Assembly: GCF_014647075.1 (NCBI RefSeq)
Contig: NZ_BMOM01000004.1
Location: 1 to 64,000 of the forward strand
Source: Deinococcus aerophilus
GTDB taxonomy: Bacteria; Deinococcota; Deinococci; Deinococcales; Deinococcaceae
Length of the DNA stretch: 64,000 nucleotides
Direction: 5' to 3'
How positions within the stretch are numbered: the first letter of the stretch is position 1; each line of letters begins with the position of its first letter. Positions 42,404-59,195 of the stretch are shown here, in pieces. Below the pieces are notes generated by a model. It searched no databases. It was given only the letters and a program-made list of their open reading frames with translations, and was not told the DNA's origin. The position numbers and the translations under genes are program-made.

Positions 42404-42437
42404 AAAAAGTGGGCCGCCCCACCACGGAGCGGCCCAC
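42404..42437 (-). terminator. Intrinsic terminator of the rimP-nusA-ylxR-infB operon
   Basis: On the minus strand GTGGGCCGC pairs with GCGGCCCAC around an 11-nt loop and is followed by five T. It begins 30 nt past the infB stop. Confidence 0.92.
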
Positions 42438-42467
42438 CAGAACATTTGGGAAGGTACAGAACCCGGC

Positions 42468-44294
<1,827 letters not shown>

Positions 44295-44640
44295 CGCTCA
44301 CCTCCGGTGAGGGCCGCGCGGGCCGTGGTGGCGGCGCGGCAGGGGGTTCTAGGACCTTGTCATGATGTGGTTTGCCAGAAGTGTGCAGTTGGGCCGAGAG
44401 GGCACCCGCCTGCGCGCCGAACGCCCGGCGCAGCCGCTTGTCCTGCCAGCAGGCAGGACTGTCGGCGCACACATACGCGCCGCGTCCGCTGCGCTTCCCC
44501 GCCCGCAACGCCCACACGCCGCCTTCACGCGTGATCCGCACGAACTCGTGCTGGGGCCGCTTGCGGCGGCAGGCCACGCAGGTGCGTTCGGGCACGTGAC
44601 GCCCGGGGTGTGGGGGCTGGAGCGCGGCGGCGTTCAAGGC

Positions 44641-45825
<1,185 letters not shown>

Positions 45826-45880
45826 CTCACTCTTCCTTTGTCCTTCGGTTGTGGGACGAGGTCGTCCGGTGTGGCGGTCC

Positions 45881-46396
45881 TCAGCGGTGGCGGTCGGGAA
45901 ACTCGGCCAGGTGGGCGCTGAAGGTTCCGGCCTGCAGGGTCACGGGCTCACCGGCCACGTCGAAGGTCACGGCCTCGCCGTCCACCCCCGTGATGGGCGC
46001 GGTAAAGGCGTGACCCTCTGCGCGCACACGGGCCTTGAGGCCCACCATGCGCTCAAAGTGGCGGGCGCGCAGCAGCGGCCGCTTGGCTCCCGGCGACTCG
46101 AATTCCAGGCGGTACTCGCCGGCAATCGGGTCCACGCGGTCAAACTCGGCCTCGGCCGCGCGGCTGGCGCTGGTCAGGTCGTCCACCGTGACCGGCTGTT
46201 CGTCCAGCCGGTCAATGCGGACGAGCACGATGGGCTGACCGCCTGCATTCTGCAGCTGCACTTCGAGCACCTCGAAGCCCAGCGATTCCACCCCCCGCTG
46301 CGCGATGGCCTGCAGGGCGGCAATCTGTGTGTTCGGCTGACCTTTGGTGCTGTCCGGTGCGGTGCCTTTTGAGTTGTGGGTTGCGTTGTTATTCAT
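45881..46396 (-). CDS. rimP: Ribosome maturation factor RimP
   Basis: RimP is needed for 30S subunit maturation. The 171-aa product has QAIAQRGVESLGFEVLEVQLQ, VLVRIDRLDEQPVTVDDL and DPIAGEYRLEFESPGAKRPL, the conserved core. A longer frame reaches 46480, but it would overlap the leader terminator, and the residues before ATG 46396 are not RimP-like. An N-terminal extension of about 20 polar residues (Asn/Thr/Ser-rich) is present. It is the first gene of the operon. Confidence 0.9.
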   Translation of the reverse strand: MNNNATHNSKGTAPDSTKGQPNTQIAALQAIAQRGVESLGFEVLEVQLQNAGGQPIVLVRIDRLDEQPVTVDDLTSASRAAEAEFDRVDPIAGEYRLEFESPGAKRPLLRARHFERMVGLKARVRAEGHAFTAPITGVDGEAVTFDVAGEPVTLQAGTFSAHLAEFPDRHR

Positions 46397-46457
46397 ATTG
46401 TGTCGGCCCGGCCTCTGTTTCCATCCGCCTGCAGCGCTGTGAACCACCCCCTCCACG

Positions 46458-46481
46458 AAAAAAGGTGGGCCGTCACCCACC
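46458..46481 (-). terminator. Perfect intrinsic terminator upstream of rimP
   Basis: On the minus strand GGTGGG-TGACGG-CCCACC forms a 6-bp stem with a 6-nt loop, followed by six T. It lies 62 nt before the rimP start and downstream of a -10-like box, so it may attenuate the rimP-nusA operon. It could instead end the GNAT transcript that stops at 46608. Confidence 0.85.
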
Positions 46482-46489
46482 CCTCGTTC

Positions 46490-46511
46490 GAGGAATTTCC
46501 TCCCTAGTATA
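46490..46511 (-). promoter_or_regulatory. Candidate rimP operon promoter and palindrome
   Basis: TATACT on the minus strand at 46506-46511 is a full -10 box; no good -35 is seen at 17-18 nt. The palindrome GAGGAAATTCCTC (46490-46502) lies at the expected start site, where it could be an operator or a 5' RNA hairpin. Confidence 0.5.
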
Positions 46512-46607
46512 CCCGATATGGCGTTGTGGGCGGGAAATGGATTACAAAAGGCGCGAAAAACTGCCCCGGATAGGTGCTGCAGGCTTCCGCCCTGAATCTT
46601 CCGTATT

Positions 46608-47060
46608 TTACCGTTCAGCAGCCCCGGATTGTCCGTTCTGCCGCGCGTAGTCCCGGCGGATCATGGCGTTGCCGCGCGCCATTCCGAAGCGGGCGTAAAA
46701 CGGCACCAGTTCATCGTCGCAGGCGGTGTCGATCGTGTACAGGCCACCGAGCTGCGCGAGCAGATGCTCCATCAGCCGGGTGCCCAGGCCCTGACCGCGC
46801 CACCCGGCGCGCACTTCCAGCAGCGGGATATAGGCGCTGAGCACGCCGTCGCTGACCGCGTTCACAAAGCCGATCACCTGCCTGTCCTGGACTGCCAGGA
46901 CGATGTGGGAGGACCCGGACAGCAGCCGGTGCAGTGTGTCGGGGGTAGGCGGCTGGGGCCAGCCCTCGAAAAAGCCGGTGAGTTGGGCAGCGCAGATGCC
47001 GTCCAGCGTGGTCTGAAACGCCACCGTGGGGTGTTCGGGCATGGCGTTACTCTGAAGCAT
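46608..47060 (-). CDS. GNAT-family N-acetyltransferase
   Basis: About 150 aa with a single GNAT domain: VLAVQDRQVIGFVNAVSDG, the acetyl-CoA loop VRAGWRGQGLGTRLMEHLL and the VPFYARFGMARGNAMIRRDY ending. The substrate is unknown. ATG 47060 or GTG 47066 could be the start; neither has a clear ribosome site or -10 box. It is divergent from the old yellow enzyme gene. Confidence 0.82.
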   Translation of the reverse strand: MLQSNAMPEHPTVAFQTTLDGICAAQLTGFFEGWPQPPTPDTLHRLLSGSSHIVLAVQDRQVIGFVNAVSDGVLSAYIPLLEVRAGWRGQGLGTRLMEHLLAQLGGLYTIDTACDDELVPFYARFGMARGNAMIRRDYARQNGQSGAAER

Positions 47061-47120
47061 GGACACTGCCTAAGCATCTGCCATCTGGCGCAGCGGCGAG
47101 CGCGTGCCTAGATTGTCCGT

Positions 47121-48206
47121 ATGCCCGACCCGACGCCCCAACTGTTTACTCCCCTCAAGCTGGCGGGCCTGACGCTGCCCAACCGGGTGGTGGTCTCGCC
47201 CATGTGCATGTACAGCGCGCGAGGTGGCCTCGCCAACGACTTTCATCTGGTTCACCTGGGACAGTACGCACTCGCCGGGGCAGGCCTGATCTTCAGCGAG
47301 GCCGCCGCCGTCTCACCCGAGGGCCGCATCAGCCCCGAGGACCTGGGCCTGTGGGCCGATGAGCATATCGTTCCGCTGGGGCGCATCACCGATTTCGTGC
47401 ATGCCCAGGGAGGCCGCATCGGCGTTCAGCTCGCGCACGCCGGGCGCAAGGCGAGCACCTACGCGCCGTGGCGCGGCAAGGGCGCGGTGGCCCATGAGTA
47501 TGGCGGCTGGGCCGTCGTGGGCCCCGACACCCGGCCCTACGCCTCCTCGTTCGCCACGCCCAATGCCATGACCACCGAGGACATCGCCCGCACGGTCCGG
47601 AACTTCGTCTCGGCCGCCCAGCGCGCCGAGATGGCGGGCTTTGACGCCGTGGAAATCCACGCCGCGCACGGGTACCTGCTGCACGAGTTCCTGTCCCCGC
47701 TGTCCAACTCGCGTGACGACCAGTATGGCGGCTCCTTCGAGAACCGGGTGCGCTTCGTATTGGAGGTCACGCGGGCGGTGCGGACGGCGTGGCCGACCCA
47801 CAAGCCGTTGTTCGTGCGCCTGAGCGCCACCGACTGGGCACCGGGCGGCTGGGACGAGGAACAGACGGTGGCGCTCGCCCGCCTGCTGGCGACCGAGGGC
47901 GTGGACGTTCTGGATCTGAGCAGCGGCGGCCTGACCCCCGAGCAGCAGATCACTCCCGGGCCCGCGTACCAGTTGCCCTTCGCGGCGGCGGTCAAGCGGG
48001 CGGTGCCGGACCTGACGGTCATGACGGTGGGTATGATCGATACGCCCGAACGCGCCGAAACGGCCCTGCAAGACGGCCACGCCGATCTGATCGCCCTGGC
48101 CCGTCCCTTCCTGGGGGACCCGCACTGGGTGCAGCACGCCGCGCACCGCATGGGAGTGCCGTTTGACCCGGTGCCGCAGTACGCACGCGGCACCCGCCTG
48201 GACTGA
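47121..48206 (+). CDS. Old yellow enzyme-family NADPH dehydrogenase (YqjM/NamA type)
   Basis: An FMN enzyme that reduces activated C=C bonds with NADPH. The 361-aa product has RVVVSPMCMYSARGG with the redox-tuning Cys of the YqjM subclass, VQLAHAGRKAS, EIHAAHGYLLHEFLSPLSN with the substrate-binding His pair, YGGSFENRVRF and DLIALARPFLGDPHW. ATG 47121 follows TAGATT (47109-47114) by 6 nt. The physiological substrate is unknown; detoxification of electrophiles is a common suggestion. Confidence 0.92.
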   Translation: MPDPTPQLFTPLKLAGLTLPNRVVVSPMCMYSARGGLANDFHLVHLGQYALAGAGLIFSEAAAVSPEGRISPEDLGLWADEHIVPLGRITDFVHAQGGRIGVQLAHAGRKASTYAPWRGKGAVAHEYGGWAVVGPDTRPYASSFATPNAMTTEDIARTVRNFVSAAQRAEMAGFDAVEIHAAHGYLLHEFLSPLSNSRDDQYGGSFENRVRFVLEVTRAVRTAWPTHKPLFVRLSATDWAPGGWDEEQTVALARLLATEGVDVLDLSSGGLTPEQQITPGPAYQLPFAAAVKRAVPDLTVMTVGMIDTPERAETALQDGHADLIALARPFLGDPHWVQHAAHRMGVPFDPVPQYARGTRLD

Positions 48207-48232
48207 TTGCCGGGCCGCTGGTGCCCGGTGGG

Positions 48233-48937
48233 TTAGCCGTAAACCGGCAACTCGTCGGTAAAGCGGCCGTCCAGCAGGTGCAGCGTCCGGTCAGCGTAGG
48301 CGGCCAGACGCTCGTCGTGGGTTACCAGCAACACGCCCGCGCCGTCCTCGCGGGCCAGGTTCAGCAGCAGACCCGCCACGTTGACGGCGTTGGCCCGGTC
48401 CAGGCTGCCGGTCGGCTCGTCGGCCAGCACCACCGCCGGGCGCGAGGCCAACGCGCGGGCCACCGCCACCCGCTGCCGTTCGCCGCCGCTGAGGACGCCG
48501 GGCATGGTCCTTTCCCGCCCGCCCAGGCCCACCCGGGCCAGCAGCGCATGGGCGCGGGCAGGATCGTCCTGACCGGCCAGGCGGCAGGGAATCATCACGT
48601 TGTCAAGCACGTTCAGGTCTTCCAGCAGGTAGTGGTGCTGGAACACCAGCCCGACCCGTCCGGCCCGGCGGGTCGCCCGGCGCTGGGTATCGAGCGTATC
48701 GGCGCGTTCGCCGGCCCACCACACCTCGCCGCCCTGCGGCACGTCCAGACCGCCCAGCAGGTGCAGCAGGGTGCTCTTGCCGCTGCCCGAGGGACCGGTC
48801 ACCGCCACGACCTCGCCGGGCCTGACCTGCAACGACACGCCGTGCAGCACACTCAGGATGCCAAAGCCGTGGCGGATGTTCACCGCCTCCAGGGCAGGGG
48901 GGGCGTCGGGCAGACAAGCGTGGGGCAGGGCGGTCAC
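48233..48937 (-). CDS. ABC transporter ATPase, LolD/MacB type
   Basis: The 234-aa ATPase has Walker A VTGPSGSGKSTLLHLLGGLD, signature LSGGERQRVAVARALA, Walker B VLADEPTGSLD and the H-loop LVTHDERLA. LLGGLDVPQGG and DEPTGSLD are typical of the lipoprotein-export/MacB class. No matching FtsX-like permease lies beside it, so its partner must be elsewhere. GTG 48937 follows TAAGAT (48944-48949) by 6 nt on the minus strand. Confidence 0.9.
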   Translation of the reverse strand: MTALPHACLPDAPPALEAVNIRHGFGILSVLHGVSLQVRPGEVVAVTGPSGSGKSTLLHLLGGLDVPQGGEVWWAGERADTLDTQRRATRRAGRVGLVFQHHYLLEDLNVLDNVMIPCRLAGQDDPARAHALLARVGLGGRERTMPGVLSGGERQRVAVARALASRPAVVLADEPTGSLDRANAVNVAGLLLNLAREDGAGVLLVTHDERLAAYADRTLHLLDGRFTDELPVYG

Positions 48938-49071
48938 GGGGGCATCTTATCCATGCCGGTATGAAGGCTCTGCGCAGAAGGCCGCGAATCATGAAGATGG
49001 CGAGCGGAGCAGCCCCGGTAGAGACATGGCTCCCGGTTGGGGGGGGGCACTTCACGCTAACCTGCGTGGTG

Positions 49072-49767
49072 ATGTCTCGGTTGGACGATTTGAAGCGGAA
49101 CCCCCTGTTCCAGAATGTGCCCGAGGAGGCGCTGCGTGACGCCGCCCGCGTGGTCACGCAGCGTCACTTCGCCGCAGGCGAGATCGTGGTGGCGCAGGAC
49201 GCGCAGGGCGAGGCGCTGCACCTGCTCACCTGCGGCGTCGTCCGCGTGAGCCGGGTCAGCACGGTGGGGCGCCAGCGGGTGATGGGTGAGGTCTATGCGC
49301 CGGGAGTGATCGGCGAGACGGCAGTGCTGAGTGGCAGGGAGCGCAGCGCCACGGTGCAGGCGCTGGGTGAGGTGACCACCCTGATGCTGCACCGCACCCA
49401 TTTTCAGCAGCTGCTGCAGCGCCATCCGCAGGTGCTGTGGAACCTCAGCGTGATGCTCGTGGAGCGCGTGACCTTCCTGAACGATGAGCTGATCGCCTTT
49501 GGCCTGAACACCCAGGCGGCCCTGAGCCACGTCTTCCTGCACCTGTACCGTCAGCGGCTCGCGGCGGGCGTGCCGGAGCCGGCGACCCTGCCCCTGAGTA
49601 CCACCGACATCATGCAGCGCATCTCGTCGAGCCGCGAGACGGTCTCTCGGGTGATGCGCACGCTCGCGGGTCTGGGGATGGTGCAGGCGACGCCCAACAC
49701 GGTGGTGCTGCTCGACCCCGAGGGTCTGGGCGACCTGACCTTGGAAGAGGCCGACCCGGCAGAGTGA
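49072..49767 (+). CDS. Crp/Fnr-family transcriptional regulator
   Basis: The 231-aa product has a cyclic-nucleotide-binding fold ([44 protein letters not shown]) and a winged helix whose recognition region reads [19 protein letters not shown]. The pocket has [15 protein letters not shown], close to the cAMP-pocket GELA-RSATV layout, so cAMP binding is possible. The start at 49072 is favoured over 48961 because TAACCT (49058-49063) is 8 nt upstream and the earlier residues are not family-like. No Fnr Cys cluster is present. Confidence 0.9.
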   Translation: MSRLDDLKRNPLFQNVPEEALRDAARVVTQRHFAAGEIVVAQDAQGEALHLLTCGVVRVSRVSTVGRQRVMGEVYAPGVIGETAVLSGRERSATVQALGEVTTLMLHRTHFQQLLQRHPQVLWNLSVMLVERVTFLNDELIAFGLNTQAALSHVFLHLYRQRLAAGVPEPATLPLSTTDIMQRISSSRETVSRVMRTLAGLGMVQATPNTVVLLDPEGLGDLTLEEADPAE

Positions 49768-49819
49768 GCCGGCAGGAGAGTGCGCCGGCAGGTCGGGGCG
49801 GCACGCTATCCTGCCCGTC

Positions 49820-50572
49820 ATGCGAATGGTACGGGTGCAGCAGGGTGGGCAGGCGCGCTGGGGTGAACTGAGCGGCGACGAGATTCATTTTGTGGACGGG
49901 CTGGGCGGCGCACGAACGGGGGAGGGGGTGCCGCTGGCCGGGGCCGCGCTGCTGCCCCCCGCGGAGCCGACCAAGATTGTGTGCGTCGGGCGCAATTACC
50001 TCGACCACATCCGCGAGCTGGGCAACGACAGTGGGGACCTGCCCCGTGAACCGGGTCTGTTCCTCAAAGGCCCCAACGCGCTGGCCGAACCCGGCGGCAC
50101 CGTGGACCGGCCCGACTGGACCCAGAACTTTCATTTCGAGGGCGAGCTGGCCCTGGTCATCGGGCGGCGTGCCGCGCACCTGAGCCCCGAGACTGCCCTG
50201 GCCCACGTTGCGGGCTACACCTGCGGTCTGGACCTGACGGCGCGTGACCTGCAGAAGACCGACCTGCAGTGGTTCCGTGCCAAGGCCGCCGACCGCTTCT
50301 GTCCGCTGGGGCCGTGGATGGAGACCGAGCTGGACCCGGCCGACCTGCGGGTGCAGACCCGGGTGAACGGAGAAACGAAACAGGACAGCCGCACCAGTCT
50401 GATGATCTTCAACGTCGTGGACATCCTGACCTACGTAACCCGTTTCGTGACCCTGGAACCCGGCGACGTGGTGCTGACCGGCACACCGGAGGGGGTCGGC
50501 CCGCTGCAATCCGGCGATACGGTAGAAGTCGAGGTCGAGGGCATCGGAACCCTGACAACCCACATCGGCTGA
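49820..50572 (+). CDS. Fumarylacetoacetate hydrolase-family protein
   Basis: The 250-aa product has [18 protein letters not shown], the metal-binding Glu pair in [25 protein letters not shown] and [24 protein letters not shown], the C-terminal FAH core. Members hydrolyse or decarboxylate 2-oxo acid derivatives such as acylpyruvates or oxaloacetate; the substrate here is not clear. ATG 49820 follows TATCCT (49807-49812) by 7 nt. Confidence 0.88.
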   Translation: MRMVRVQQGGQARWGELSGDEIHFVDGLGGARTGEGVPLAGAALLPPAEPTKIVCVGRNYLDHIRELGNDSGDLPREPGLFLKGPNALAEPGGTVDRPDWTQNFHFEGELALVIGRRAAHLSPETALAHVAGYTCGLDLTARDLQKTDLQWFRAKAADRFCPLGPWMETELDPADLRVQTRVNGETKQDSRTSLMIFNVVDILTYVTRFVTLEPGDVVLTGTPEGVGPLQSGDTVEVEVEGIGTLTTHIG

Positions 50573-50639
50573 CCGTCTGGGGCGCGGGCGGTCTATGCGC
50601 CGCCCGTGGGCCCCGCCGCGTGCCTGTTACGCTGAAGCC

Positions 50640-51932
50640 ATGACGGCGGCGGGGGAGACGGTAACGGTGGGCATCCGGGAGATGGGCGTGCGCGCCCGGG
50701 CAGCGGCGCGGACGCTGCGCTCACTGCCCACCGGGCGCAAGGTGCAGGTCCTGCAGGCCATCGCGCGGGAATTGCGGGCGCGGCAGGAACCCATTCTGGC
50801 GGCCAATGCCCACGATGTCCGCGCCGCCCTGGACGCGGGTGTGCCCGAGCCCATGGTCGCCCGGCTGCGCCTGGACCGCGCCTCGCTGGAGGGCATCGCC
50901 GCCGACGTGGAGGCTGTCTCACGGCTGCCTGACCCGGTGGGTGAGCGCACGCCGGCGCAGACCCAGCCCAGCGGCATTCGCGTGTCACAGCGGCGCGTGC
51001 CGCTGGGTGTGCTCGGCGTGATCTATGAGTCGCGCCCGAACGTGACGGTGGATGTGGCCGCGCTGGCCCTGATGAGCGGCAACGCGGTGATACTGCGGGG
51101 CGGCAAGGAAACGGTTCACAGCAACGCCGCCCTGGAAGAGGCCATCCGTGCCGCTCTGGTCGCGCTGGATCTTCCGGAGGCCGCTGTTCAGGTGATTCGC
51201 GACCCGGCGCGCGAGCGCATGCGGGAACTGCTGCGGCTGGACGATCTGGTGGACGCCATCATTCCGCGCGGGGGAGCGGGGCTGCACCGCTACTGCGTGG
51301 AAAACGCCACCGTGCCCGTGATCGTGGGGGGCATCGGCGTGGTTCATCTGTACCTGGACGCCTCGTTCACCCGCGACCCGGCAGACGTGCAGCGGGCCGC
51401 CGAGATCGTGGTGAACGCCAAGGTGCACAAGCCCAGCGCCTGCAACGCCCTGGACACGCTGCTGGTGGACCGCGAGGCGCTGCCCGCCCTGCCCGCCGTT
51501 GCCCGGGCCCTGCTCGAACACGGCGTAGATCTGCGGGCCGACCCCGAAGCGCTGAGCGCCCTGCAGGACGCGGGCTTGCCCGCCCGCCCCGCTGCCGCTG
51601 CCGACTACGGCACCGAGTTCCTGGCCCTGACCGCCAGCATCCGGGTCGTGGCCGGACTGGATGAGGCGCTGGATTTCATCGCCGCGCACGGCAACCACAC
51701 CGACGTGATCCTGACCCGTGACCCGGCCCAGGCCGAGCGCTTTGTGCAGGACGTGGACAGCGCCGCCGTGATCGTCAACGCCAGCCCGCGCTTCAACGAC
51801 GGCGGCCAGCTGGGCCTGGGGGCCGAGGTCGCCATCAGCACGCAGAAACTGCACGCCCGCGGACCGATGGGCCTGCGTGAGCTGACCACCACCAAATGGG
51901 TGGTGATGGGGGAGGGGCAGACTAGGCGGTGA
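50640..51932 (+). CDS. proA: Gamma-glutamyl phosphate reductase
   Basis: This is the second step of proline synthesis, reducing glutamyl-5-phosphate with NADPH. The 430-aa product has the aldehyde-dehydrogenase fold: [30 protein letters not shown], catalytic Cys in [13 protein letters not shown] and [20 protein letters not shown]. The start at 50640 is supported by TACGCT (50628-50633) at 6 nt; the frame itself begins at 50595. proB is not adjacent. It converges on dxs across a long shared terminator. Confidence 0.95.
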   Translation: MTAAGETVTVGIREMGVRARAAARTLRSLPTGRKVQVLQAIARELRARQEPILAANAHDVRAALDAGVPEPMVARLRLDRASLEGIAADVEAVSRLPDPVGERTPAQTQPSGIRVSQRRVPLGVLGVIYESRPNVTVDVAALALMSGNAVILRGGKETVHSNAALEEAIRAALVALDLPEAAVQVIRDPARERMRELLRLDDLVDAIIPRGGAGLHRYCVENATVPVIVGGIGVVHLYLDASFTRDPADVQRAAEIVVNAKVHKPSACNALDTLLVDREALPALPAVARALLEHGVDLRADPEALSALQDAGLPARPAAAADYGTEFLALTASIRVVAGLDEALDFIAAHGNHTDVILTRDPAQAERFVQDVDSAAVIVNASPRFNDGGQLGLGAEVAISTQKLHARGPMGLRELTTTKWVVMGEGQTRR

Positions 51933-51951
51933 GGGCTCAGGAAGGACGCGG

Positions 51952-52003
51952 GGGATGAAGAAGGGGAACTGCGGTATGCCCGTGCAGTCCCCTTCTTCAT
52001 CCC
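51952..52003. terminator. Bidirectional terminator between proA and dxs
   Basis: GGGATGAAGAAGGGG at 51952-51966, continuing to ACTGC, pairs with GCAGTCCCC (from 51984) and on to CATCCC (52003): about 20 bp with one bulged A and an 11-nt loop. It lies between convergent genes and can serve both strands. Neither side has a long T run. Confidence 0.7.
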
Positions 52004-52016
52004 TGGACCGCGAGGT

Positions 52017-53915
<1,899 letters not shown>

Positions 53916-53918
53916 GTT

Positions 53919-54620
53919 TTAGCGCCCTCCCGGGGTGGTGAAGTTGCGCCGCACCAGCAGCAGGCCCTCGGGGGTGCGGACCTCACCCACATACGGCGTG
54001 AACCACAGCTGCTGGGTGGCGGGAAACAGACCGCCCACCGTGTCGCTGACCTGACGGGTCACGACCCACACGTCAAACTTGCCGGCGGGCGTGTCCACGG
54101 GACGCCGTTCTTGCACGGTGTAGCTGTAGTTCAGCGTGCCCTGCGCCTGCACCTTGCCGTCGTCTCCGCTGATGGTCACGCCGCTCTGGCCGCGCCAGTT
54201 CAGGCCCACTTTCCACCCGGTCTCGGCCGGGTATTCCAGCCACGGGGGATCGAGGCGCACGTTCACGCCCGGCTTGCGCAGGCCCAGCAGCTGCACGCCG
54301 GCGGCAGAGAAGGTCCGGTACCACGTCTGGTCCGCGCCGCGTCCGGTGAGCTGCAGCGCGTCGGCGTTCTGTCCGGCATAGATGGTCGGCCCCAGCGTCC
54401 GCAGCACGTAGGGCGTGGTGGTGGTGGGCTCTCCTTCCAGCAGATACGACCAGCCCAGCCCCGGCTCGTGTGGATAGAACGACACCGCACTGACGGGAGT
54501 GCTGGCCTGAACCGTCGGTGCTGGGCCGCTGGTGCGGGGCGCACAGGACCCCAGTGCCAGCACGGCCCACACCCCCACCGCCGCACGGCCCACACCAGAG
54601 ACCTGAGAAAAACCTCGCAT
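53919..54620 (-). CDS. Putative lipoprotein
   Basis: The 233-aa product from ATG 54620 has an N-terminal hydrophobic stretch ending in lipobox LGSC (AVLALGSCAPR), so it is likely lipid-anchored. The mature part is beta-rich (YPHEPGLGWSYLLEGEP, YSYTVQERRPVDTPAGKFDVW). I do not recognise a named family. An upstream ATG at 54644 exists, but TACCCT (54628-54633) lies 7 nt before 54620. It is co-transcribed with dxs, though no functional link is evident. Confidence 0.75.
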   Translation of the reverse strand: MRGFSQVSGVGRAAVGVWAVLALGSCAPRTSGPAPTVQASTPVSAVSFYPHEPGLGWSYLLEGEPTTTTPYVLRTLGPTIYAGQNADALQLTGRGADQTWYRTFSAAGVQLLGLRKPGVNVRLDPPWLEYPAETGWKVGLNWRGQSGVTISGDDGKVQAQGTLNYSYTVQERRPVDTPAGKFDVWVVTRQVSDTVGGLFPATQQLWFTPYVGEVRTPEGLLLVRRNFTTPGGR

Positions 54621-54733
54621 ATGTTCCAGGGTAACGCGCGCCATCGTGCCTATTCTGTCAGCAAACCTGAAGTCGGGCGTCCCGCTTTGGGATGAAGGGG
54701 AGCCCGCCAGCGGGGCTGGCCGCCGCTCTGAAC

Positions 54734-54759
54734 GGAAAAAAGCCCCCCACCGGGTGGGG
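54734..54759 (-). terminator. Intrinsic terminator of the pspA gene
   Basis: On the minus strand CCCCCCACC and GGTGGGGGG form a 9-bp stem closed over one or a few bases, followed by C and six T. Confidence 0.9.
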
Positions 54760-54844
54760 GGATCGCCGGGGTTTCCGGCCCATCTTTAAGCTTTCTGCAG
54801 GCTCGCGCGGAGTAGAGGCCGCTCGGCCGTGTTTTGGCTGCAGT

Positions 54845-55525
<681 letters not shown>

Positions 55526-55680
55526 GGTGTTTCCTCCTGGAAAATTGGCGAGACCACGCCCATTCCACGGTTCAGGCGTTTGTGTGTCTGTTACGCACTG
55601 TGCGCCGCTCCGGTTGCCGCCGTCATCCCCAGGCCACCACTTCTTAAGATTGCCTGAAGACCAGAGTAAAGACCAGAGAA

Positions 55681-55717
55681 GAGGCCTCCGCCGCTGCGGA
55701 GCGGTCATGGAGGCCTC
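55681..55717 (-). terminator. Terminator after the secreted protein gene
   Basis: GAGGCCTCC and GGAGGCCTC form a perfect 9-bp stem, with an inner CCGC/GCGG pairing in the 19-nt loop. The minus-strand tail TTCTCTGGTCTTT is only moderately T-rich. Confidence 0.65.
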
Positions 55718-55760
55718 TTTCCGGCGCACTCAACCTGTCTGGCCGCTCAGATCTGGCCGC

Positions 55761-56588
55761 TCAGAACACGATGGGCTTGAGGCCGATGCTGTCTGCGCCG
55801 CAGGCCACCGTGAGGTTGCTGCCTGCCGGCGTCACCGTGCAGCCCAGCGAGCGCAGGCCCGCGAGCGGGAAGATCAGGTTCTGGCCGTCGGTGGCCGGGG
55901 CGAGCGGCAACTCGACCGTGCCCCCCTCGGTGCCGGCATTCTTCTGGCCCACGGTAACGGTCAGCGCCGGGCCGTCCTCGGTGGTCAGGCGGAACTTGCC
56001 CGCGCCCAGGCTGGTCACGTTGACCACGCCCGCCAGATCACGGCCCAGCACGTAGGGCTGTCCCTTGATCACGCCCGCCGGCGCAGCGGGTTTGGCCGCC
56101 GAGGCCGCCGCCTTGCCCTGAGCCGCGTCCACCACGATCAGGCTTTCTTTGTCGTTCAGGGCGCTGAGCAGCACGAAGGCTCCAACCGGGCCGCCGGGTG
56201 TCTCGGTTACCAGCAGCGTGCTGGACTTGGCCGCGGTCTTCCAGCTCCCCACCGTGCGCCCGCTGAGCCGGCCGCTGATTATGGGCCGCAGGGTGGACGC
56301 GCCGCTGCCCACGTACAGGCACACGGCGCTCGGGCTGAGTTTCAGGGCCGCCGGGCACGAGATGATCTGGCCCTTGATGGCGGCGCTGATCTCGACCGCC
56401 ACGGCGCTGGCGGCGCGGGCGGTCGCCGCCGAGGTCGTCGCCTTGGAAGCGGCGGAGGTGCCCTGGGCGTGGGCGGGGCCGCTCAGCGCGGCGGCTCCCA
56501 GGGCCAGGCACACCAGCGCCTGCGTGGCGGTACGCAGGGGGGTGGCGCGCAGACGGATCGGGCGCGGGGGGGACCATTGAAAGGACAT
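55761..56588 (-). CDS. Secreted protein of unknown function
   Basis: The 275-aa product from ATG 56588 has a twin-arginine-poor, Sec-like signal (TQALVCLALGAAALSGPAHAQ), then an Ala/Ser/Thr-rich linker and beta-rich domains with LPLAPATDGQNLIFPLAGLRS, somewhat like copper-amine-oxidase N-terminal (stalk) domains. Four Cys lie in ISCPAALKLSPSAVCLY and GCTVTPAGSNLTVACG, as two likely disulfide pairs. TAGGAT (56597-56602) is 8 nt upstream of ATG. Confidence 0.7.
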   Translation of the reverse strand: MSFQWSPPRPIRLRATPLRTATQALVCLALGAAALSGPAHAQGTSAASKATTSAATARAASAVAVEISAAIKGQIISCPAALKLSPSAVCLYVGSGASTLRPIISGRLSGRTVGSWKTAAKSSTLLVTETPGGPVGAFVLLSALNDKESLIVVDAAQGKAAASAAKPAAPAGVIKGQPYVLGRDLAGVVNVTSLGAGKFRLTTEDGPALTVTVGQKNAGTEGGTVELPLAPATDGQNLIFPLAGLRSLGCTVTPAGSNLTVACGADSIGLKPIVF

Positions 56589-56722
56589 ATGGGCGCATCC
56601 TAAGCGCCTTGTATGAGCGTGGACTTTGAGGGCCCTGACCGGTGCGGGGAGAGCGGCCCCGCCTCCGGACGTGAGGTCGTTCATGGCGCGCCGGGGGGCC
56701 GGGCCACTATGGTTCCGGGCGC

Positions 56723-57382
56723 ATGATCAGTGACTGTTCCCGTCCCATCCGCGCCCGCAGCGCCACCGAAAAGAGACAAAGACGGGATGACATCCTGCGG
56801 GCCGCCGAACGGCTGTGGGCCGGCACCTCGTACACGGACCTGAGCATGAACGAGGTGGCCCGCGAGGCCGGACTCGCCAAGGGCACGCTGTACCTGTACT
56901 TCGGCACCAAGGAGGACCTGTTCCTGGAACTGCTCGCCGGGCACCTGCGTGACTGGACCGGGCGCCTGGAGGAGGCGTTGCGCCGGGAGCAGCCGACCAC
57001 CCTGACTCAGCTGGCCGACGTGCTCGTGGCCGTCAGCGCAGACAACGGTGCGCTGCGCCGCCTGCTTGTTCTTTACAGCACGGTGCTGGAGCGTCAGGCT
57101 CATCCGGACCGGCTGCGGGACCTGCAGGACGACCTGCACGCTCCCCTCGTGGCCCTGACGGCCCTGATGCCGTGTTCGTCCGCCACGGCGGGCCGCGTCC
57201 TGCAGCACGTCTATGCCCTGTCCGTCGGCTGGCAGCAGCTGAGCGGCGCTCCGGCGCGCTTCCCGTTTGGCCCGGCGGGTCCCTCTGCCGCCGGAACCGA
57301 CCCTGCGGGCAACGTCTACGGGCAGGAATTTGAACTGGCCCTACGGGCGGTGATGGCCCGGCTGGAGGCGTCCCACCCATGA
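56723..57382 (+). CDS. TetR-family transcriptional regulator
   Basis: The 219-aa product has an N-terminal helix-turn-helix (ILRAAERLWAGTSYTDLSMN, EVAREAGLAKGTLYLYFGTK) typical of TetR, and a variable C-terminal ligand domain. TATGGT at 56708-56713 stands 9 nt before ATG. The gene is divergent from the secreted protein gene (gap about 134 nt) and 40 nt upstream of the nucleotidase gene; either could be a target. The effector is unknown. Confidence 0.9.
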   Translation: MISDCSRPIRARSATEKRQRRDDILRAAERLWAGTSYTDLSMNEVAREAGLAKGTLYLYFGTKEDLFLELLAGHLRDWTGRLEEALRREQPTTLTQLADVLVAVSADNGALRRLLVLYSTVLERQAHPDRLRDLQDDLHAPLVALTALMPCSSATAGRVLQHVYALSVGWQQLSGAPARFPFGPAGPSAAGTDPAGNVYGQEFELALRAVMARLEASHP

Positions 57383-57422
57383 CCTGATACATCCGCGACA
57401 TTAGGGGTTTATGATGGAGGTC

Positions 57423-59108
<1,686 letters not shown>

Positions 59109-59150
59109 TTCTGGGTCAATAATTCCTCAGCTCCCCGCACGCTGATCGCG

Positions 59151-59195
59151 GCGCGTTCCGAACCTCCCAGGAGGGCCGGAACGCGCCTGCTCTTG
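59151..59195 (+). terminator. Terminator after the nucleotidase gene
   Basis: GCGCGTTCCG (59151-59160) pairs with CGGAACGCGC (59177-59186); the 16-nt interior can add CCTCC/GGAGG. The tail is CTGCTCTTG, with no T run. Confidence 0.7.
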
